A DNA stretch of 40,501 nucleotides from the NCBI GenBank assembly GCA_903868795.1, contig CAIPWR010000067.1, positions 1 to 40,501 on the forward strand, given 5' to 3'. The position numbers and the translations under genes are program-made. Positions 35,441 to 40,501 of this stretch are shown piece after piece. Source of the DNA: an uncultured Spartobacteria bacterium. Lineage in GTDB: Bacteria; Verrucomicrobiota; Verrucomicrobiia; Chthoniobacterales; UBA6821. The notes below the pieces were generated by a model. That model was not told the DNA's origin. It was given only the letters and a program-made list of their open reading frames with translations, and did no database searches. How positions within the stretch are numbered: position 1 is the stretch's first letter; each line of letters opens with the position of its first letter.

Positions 35441-36562
35441 TCAAACAGTGTGATGCAGTAGGGCGATCGCAATCTCGATCACGATCAATACGACGATAGC
35501 GACTTCGAGAAGCTCTCCGCGGGAACCTGAGGCCTCGGCGTAGAGGGCTGCGTAGGTATCCCTGACAATGGAGAGTTTTCGATCCACGGCGGCGCTTACT
35601 GTCGGCACGCGAAAAATCTCCAAGGCAGCCAAATAGATGCGCGCGAGATACACATCCTCGGTGACCTGGAGAACATTATCGGCCTTCTCCGTGAGTTCCG
35701 TGACCTCTGCAACGAGTGTGTAGAGCTTGCGGGCAAGGTCAGCAAAGCGGCGGGGGGCCAGAAGATTCGTGGCACGACGGGCCTGCTTTACGAGTTCGTA
35801 CATGCGGGGAAGTTCGTCATCCAGCAGCTCATCGTAGTAGCGGAACTCCAGTAACTGGGCATTGGCTACCTCGAGGATGTCGGAGACATCGGAATCGCTA
35901 CGGGATTCGTAGATGAAGGCTCTGTCCCAAGTTACCACTACAAGATCATCCTCGTAGTAGGAGAAGCGCTGTTTCAGGAGATCCTTGCGGGCTTTCTCTG
36001 AGAGGGGGCGGTTCTCGCCGGAGAGGATCGGCACGAGGTCGATGAGTTCGGGAAGTTCAGCTCCGATGACCGGCTTATCCCATTTCTGAACAATGGCGAC
36101 AAGGTGGTCCTCCTCCAGAGTCGAGTTATTGGGGCGAAGCATTGCCGGGAGAAGTGATGATTTGATCTGATCCAGTAACTCCTTCCAAAGAGCGCTCTCG
36201 GCCTTTGGACCAATGGCTTGGTCCACCGCATCGCAGAGGCCTGAGTATTCCTTCCAGCTCAGATTCGTGGCTGGAACCCGTACGGAGAGGGCAACGACGC
36301 CGAAGTCGTACAGGCGTGCCGAGACCGAAGCCTGATAACGGGCCCCTGCGATCTCCAGTGTCACGGGATTCATCGTGAGCAGAACGGGAGGTACATCGAA
36401 GGTCAGCGCCTTGGGAGGCGTTGAGCTGAGTCGGCTACGACTGGAGGATCGTCCATCCCCTTGTGACCAGAGATCCTCGACCCTTTTCAGGTCGATGGAA
36501 TAGGCGATATCAAAAAGCCGAAGAGCAATGACGGCGCCGGATTGTACCCTAAGTTCGGTCAT
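35441..36562 (-). CDS. RMD1/YagE (DUF155) family protein
   Basis: The family is known from yeast Rmd1/Rmd8 and mitochondrial RMND1, the last linked to mitochondrial translation; the bacterial role is unknown. This 373-residue protein shows the family features in the second half: EDDLVVVTWDRAFIYES, then LEVANAQLLEFRYYDELLD. A long helical region and a C-terminal membrane helix (about 347-366, LLEVAIVVLIVIEIAIAL) follow. An extra Ser/Arg-rich loop lies near residue 40. The ATG at 36562 is chosen; a GTG at 36604 is the alternative. It lies downstream of gltA in the same direction and is convergent with the phosphoesterase. Confidence 0.85.
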   Translation of the reverse strand: MTELRVQSGAVIALRLFDIAYSIDLKRVEDLWSQGDGRSSSRSRLSSTPPKALTFDVPPVLLTMNPVTLEIAGARYQASVSARLYDFGVVALSVRVPATNLSWKEYSGLCDAVDQAIGPKAESALWKELLDQIKSSLLPAMLRPNNSTLEEDHLVAIVQKWDKPVIGAELPELIDLVPILSGENRPLSEKARKDLLKQRFSYYEDDLVVVTWDRAFIYESRSDSDVSDILEVANAQLLEFRYYDELLDDELPRMYELVKQARRATNLLAPRRFADLARKLYTLVAEVTELTEKADNVLQVTEDVYLARIYLAALEIFRVPTVSAAVDRKLSIVRDTYAALYAEASGSRGELLEVAIVVLIVIEIAIALLHHTV

Positions 36563-36641
36563 CTCCAGAGGATAACCGCGCTCAAGCCATCCGGCAACAC
36601 TCACGGATCTGTTCCGGGAGTGTCAGGAGCTAAAACCGAGA

Positions 36642-37772
36642 TTAGGCCCTCTGATCGAGAGGGGTCACGATCTTGCCAACGGCCGGCCCCACATACTCGC
36701 TCAGCGGGCGATAGAGGCGGTTGTCGACGAGTTGCTCAAGGATGTGAGCCGTCCAGCCCGAAGTGCGTGAGATCGCGAAGATCGGTGTGAACATATCGGT
36801 CGGCAGTCCGAGGGAATAATAAACGGTGGCCGAGTAGAAATCGACATTGGCGTTCAGACCCTTGCGCTCCCGCATGAGCTCGGCAATGCGCTCGGACATG
36901 CGGATCCACTTACCTTCACCAAGCTGCTCGCAGAGTTGTACGGCCATGGAGCGGAGATGAGGGGCGCGTGGATCAAGGGTTTTGTAGACGCGGTGACCGA
37001 TGCCCATGACCTTTTTCTTGGTGGCGAGTGCCTCCTCGACCCAGCCATCAACCTTGGTCTCGTCGCCGATCTCCTGGAGCATATGAATGACACCCTCGTT
37101 CGCACCGCCATGGAGAGGACCCTTGAGAGTTCCGATAGCCGAGGTGACAGCGGAGTAGATATCGCTGAGGGTAGCGATCGTGACACGAGCGGAGAAGGTC
37201 GAGGCATTCATGCCATGGTCGGCATGAAGGACGTAGGCCACGTCGAGGGTCTTGGCGGCCTCGGCGGTCGGTTCGACGCCATTGAGCAGGTAGAGGAAGT
37301 GGGCAGCCTCGCCGAGATCCTTGCGAACAGGAGGAAGATCCTGCCCCAGACGGGCCCTGTGGTAATAGGCGGCGATCACACCAACCTTGGCGGTGATCGA
37401 GGCGGCGCGATGACGGTTCCTGGAGGGGTCGATATCGCCGTTCGGGACTTTGTCATAGAGGCCAAGCATGGAGACACCCGTGCGGATCACATCCATGGGA
37501 TTGGCATCCTTCGGGGCGGACTTGATGAAGTCGATGACTCCTTGAGGGAGTTCACGCAGTGATCCCAGCTCCTCGTGAAGGCCTGCCAGTTGTGTCTTGT
37601 TCGGGAGTTCGCCGTACCATAGCAGGTAGACAACCTCTTCATAGCTGACCTTGCCCGCCAGTTCATCGATGTTGTAACCGGCGTAGATGAGGATGCCTTC
37701 CTCACCCCGCACATCACTGAGTGCAGTGGAGTTGGCGACGATACCTTCGAGTCCTTTGGCGATGACAGGCAT
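36642..37772 (-). CDS. gltA: Citrate synthase
   Basis: The enzyme condenses acetyl-CoA with oxaloacetate at the entry of the TCA cycle. The catalytic residues are seen: the first His in LHADHGMNAST, the second in GIGHRVYKTLDPRAP, and the Asp in NANVDFYSA. At 376 residues and without the longer N-terminal domain of the E. coli enzyme, it is of the short dimeric type (similar to archaeal and Gram-positive enzymes, and to 2-methylcitrate synthase). The start ATG is at 37772. It sits 48 bp after sucD, so sucC-sucD-gltA form one TCA group. A pair of 12-bp direct repeats lies in the gap. No Shine-Dalgarno is visible. Confidence 0.95.
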   Translation of the reverse strand: MPVIAKGLEGIVANSTALSDVRGEEGILIYAGYNIDELAGKVSYEEVVYLLWYGELPNKTQLAGLHEELGSLRELPQGVIDFIKSAPKDANPMDVIRTGVSMLGLYDKVPNGDIDPSRNRHRAASITAKVGVIAAYYHRARLGQDLPPVRKDLGEAAHFLYLLNGVEPTAEAAKTLDVAYVLHADHGMNASTFSARVTIATLSDIYSAVTSAIGTLKGPLHGGANEGVIHMLQEIGDETKVDGWVEEALATKKKVMGIGHRVYKTLDPRAPHLRSMAVQLCEQLGEGKWIRMSERIAELMRERKGLNANVDFYSATVYYSLGLPTDMFTPIFAISRTSGWTAHILEQLVDNRLYRPLSEYVGPAVGKIVTPLDQRA

Positions 37773-37784
37773 AAGAGTGGGCTT

Positions 37785-37811
37785 TTGGGTGTTGGATGAT
37801 TGGGTGTTGGA
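37785..37811. repeat. Two 12-bp direct repeats upstream of gltA
   Basis: TTGGGTGTTGGA occurs at 37785-37796 and again exactly at 37800-37811, a 15-base period. The pair fills most of the gap between the sucD stop and the gltA start. It could be a tandem binding site for a regulator. Confidence 0.45.
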
Positions 37812-37820
37812 AAGTGACTT

Positions 37821-38717
37821 TTAGCGCTTCATCCGTCGGATGAGGGCATCTGCCATATCGGAAGGAGTTTCCGCAATCTCGATACCAGCGGCACGCAGTG
37901 CGGCAATCTTGCCGGCGGCGGTTCCTTGACCTCCGCTGACGATGGCTCCTGCATGACCCATGCGGCGTCCTTCGGGAGCGGTCGCTCCGGCAATGAATCC
38001 GGCGATCGGCTTGGTGCAATGTTGGGCGGCCCAAGCAGCGGCCTCTTCTTCGGCAGTTCCGCCGATTTCACCGATCATGATGATCGCCTCGGTCTCGGGG
38101 TCCTCGTTGAACATCTTCAGGATATCGAGGTGAGAGGTGCCATTGATCGGATCGCCACCGATGCCGACGCAGGTGCTCTGTCCGTAGCCGCGGGTCGTGA
38201 GTTGCCAGACGGCCTCATAGGTGAGGGTTCCGGAACGGGAGACAACACCGACATTGCCCTTCTTATGGATGTAGCCGGGGGCGATACCGATGCGGCAACC
38301 GCCATGGGACTTCTCACCAGTGCCTGGGGTGACGAGACCGGGGCAGTTCGGGCCGATAAGACGGGTCTTGGAGCCCTTCATGGCTTCCTTAACTTTCATC
38401 ATATCAATGACAGGAATTCCTTCGGTGATCGCTACGACGAGGTCGAGTCCGGCGGCAACACCTTCCAGGATGGCATCCGCCGCGAAAGGTGGGGGAACGA
38501 AGATCGCGGAGACCGTGGCTCCCGTTTCGCGGACGGCCTGATCCACCGTGTCGAAGATAGGCACCTGACTCTCGAAGAGTTGGCCTCCTTTACCCGGAGT
38601 AACGCCTGCAACGACTTTCGTGCCGTACTCGAGGCTGAGCTTGGCATGACGCGCGCCGAAGCTGCCGGTGATGCCCTGAATGAGAACCTTGGTTTCGGGA
38701 GTGACGAGAATGGACAT
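37821..38717 (-). CDS. sucD: Succinyl-CoA ligase alpha subunit
   Basis: With SucC this makes succinate and a nucleoside triphosphate from succinyl-CoA in the TCA cycle. The 298-residue protein starts with the CoA-binding Rossmann domain ([36 protein letters not shown] in part, residues 10-45), with the CIVITEGIP-type region at VVAITEGIP and GPNCPG further on. The phosphorylated His is in [10 protein letters not shown], near residue 249. The sucC stop lies 36 bases upstream in the same direction. All catalytic features are intact; ATP or GTP preference is set by the beta subunit. Confidence 0.97.
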   Translation of the reverse strand: MSILVTPETKVLIQGITGSFGARHAKLSLEYGTKVVAGVTPGKGGQLFESQVPIFDTVDQAVRETGATVSAIFVPPPFAADAILEGVAAGLDLVVAITEGIPVIDMMKVKEAMKGSKTRLIGPNCPGLVTPGTGEKSHGGCRIGIAPGYIHKKGNVGVVSRSGTLTYEAVWQLTTRGYGQSTCVGIGGDPINGTSHLDILKMFNEDPETEAIIMIGEIGGTAEEEAAAWAAQHCTKPIAGFIAGATAPEGRRMGHAGAIVSGGQGTAAGKIAALRAAGIEIAETPSDMADALIRRMKR

Positions 38718-38753
38718 GGGAAAATGAAGTAAAAGTGGAAGTTGGGGCTAAAA

Positions 38754-39944
<1,191 letters not shown>

Positions 39945-40050
39945 ATGGGAAAAGGGATAAGTCCGACTAATACACAGCGTTCCATGGAAGGAAAAGAACT
40001 CCCTGTCCGAAGCGTGAAAAAAATATCAGGAAGGCATTTTTTTGAGAAAA

Positions 40051-40074
40051 CCCAAAAACCCATTCCCGATTCCC
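40051..40074 (-). other. Potential G-quadruplex motif
   Basis: On the minus strand four GGG runs are separated by 4, 3 and 5 bases, meeting the usual G3-loop pattern. It lies just after the penicillin-binding protein gene and a hairpin. In RNA it could pause polymerase or protect the 3' end. Folding is not shown by sequence alone. Confidence 0.45.
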
Positions 40075-40080
40075 AGTCAC

Positions 40081-40100
40081 TTAAGGAAGCACTTCCTTAA
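40081..40100. terminator. Perfect 9-bp hairpin at the penicillin-binding protein stop
   Basis: TTAAGGAAG, two bases and CTTCCTTAA form an exact 9-bp inverted repeat. It contains the stop codon of the minus-strand gene (TAA, 40099-40097). There is no U-tract; a G-rich stretch follows instead. It could be a terminator or a 3' end stabiliser. Confidence 0.45.
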
Positions 40101-40501
40101 AGCAGCGGTCCCGCCGCGAAGTGATCCGCCGCTCGGGATTTCATCACATCCACCCAGATCGGTAGTGCCAGTTCCGCCCCATAGCCACCATGCATAATGG
40201 TCTTCGGGCGATCAAAACCCACCCAGACGCCGCACGTCAGTCCCCGAGTGTATCCTAAAAACCAAGCATCGACAAAGTGGTCTGTCGTTCCCGTCTTCCC
40301 GGCGGCCGGTTTATTGAGTCCTAAGGCTGAAGATGATGCTGCGGTACCACGGGTCATTACCTCGGTGAGGATGGTTGTGGTGGTTCGTGTTGCTGTGGGA
40401 TCAAGCACGGAGATCCGTCCATGCGTGGCCCGATAGAGAACGGCTCCCTCCGAGTCGGTGACTTGTTCAATCAAGTGGGGTTGAAGTTTTTTCCCTCCGG
40501 T
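40097..40501 (-). CDS. Class A penicillin-binding protein, C-terminal part (partial)
   Basis: The gene runs off the window end; only the last 134 or so codons are seen. The visible part is the end of a transpeptidase domain of a bifunctional peptidoglycan synthase of the PBP1A type. KTGTT (the KTG box) lies in AAGKTGTTDHFVDAWFLGYT, and GVWVGFDRPKTI follows, as in that family. The incoming frame starts TGGKKLQPHLIEQV, matching the usual GG-x-x-x-x-P-x-x-I stretch. The enzyme crosslinks murein peptides in the periplasm. The transglycosylase domain and the active Ser would lie outside. The stop codon is inside a perfect hairpin. sucC follows 150 bp downstream in the same direction. Confidence 0.92.
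   Translation of the reverse strand, partial: TGGKKLQPHLIEQVTDSEGAVLYRATHGRISVLDPTATRTTTTILTEVMTRGTAASSSALGLNKPAAGKTGTTDHFVDAWFLGYTRGLTCGVWVGFDRPKTIMHGGYGAELALPIWVDVMKSRAADHFAAGPLL

Noticed and set aside
37926-38732. A 268-codon plus-strand frame opposite sucD
   Set aside because: It is a shadow of sucD with no recognisable features.

Overview
The window looks like ordinary chromosome from a Gram-negative bacterium, most likely of the PVC group and probably Verrucomicrobiota. An outer membrane with lipid A is implied by lpxK. The GreA-type factor carries a very long N-terminal extension, an architecture known from Chlamydiae and relatives. A Hanks-type kinase, a class III cyclase-like protein, a homospermidine synthase and a separate CoaB fit the same group. 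The phylum is an inference; no rRNA gene is present. Most start codons lack a recognisable Shine-Dalgarno sequence.

Layout. 1-5700: a cytochrome b562-like protein, leuS, rdgB, a GNAT acetyltransferase, a DUF1622 membrane protein and a Phd/VapC-type toxin-antitoxin pair. 5770-15717: one unknown membrane protein, then a long minus-strand block. In transcription order this block is rluD, family 4 uracil-DNA glycosylase, plsC-like acyltransferase, alpha/beta hydrolase, coaB, greA-like, eno, ftsB-like and prfB. 15800-20797: plus-strand kinase, degenerate cyclase, ruvA and an unknown gene, with one unknown secreted protein on the minus strand. 20823-23039: lpxK, thrB and tRNA-Ser(GCT) on the minus strand. 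23266-28435: a membrane-anchored protein with a possible papain-like C-terminus, dgkA, an ABC-F ATPase, a TauE/SafE permease and a DUF1361 protein. 28462-31471: CHAD, homospermidine synthase and CYTH genes. 31587-35427: half-size EamA-like protein, an amino-acid ABC transporter with fused binding protein and permease, and a Tat-exported phosphoesterase. 35441-40501: a DUF155 protein, the TCA genes gltA, sucD and sucC, and the C-terminal end of a class A penicillin-binding protein.

The most unusual stretch is the 428-bp gap upstream of prfB (7409-7836). prfB has the classic RF2 programmed +1 frameshift. Just upstream lies a second, diverged copy of the prfB 5' end, beginning at an ATG at 7633, in which the UGA frameshift site has become sense codons. 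It is followed by a row of small hairpins and a terminator-like stem with a U-rich tract, and preceded by a 146-bp element with a perfect 22-bp inverted repeat. Together these could be a leader-ORF or attenuator control region for release factor 2, or the remains of a duplication.

Other points of interest are an antitoxin operator that abuts the start codon, a 16-bp repeat of the tRNA-Ser anticodon arm upstream of the tRNA, a cyclase-like protein lacking the metal ligands, and a CYTH/homospermidine synthase/CHAD cluster. No insertion sequence, integrase, CRISPR array or rRNA gene was seen.
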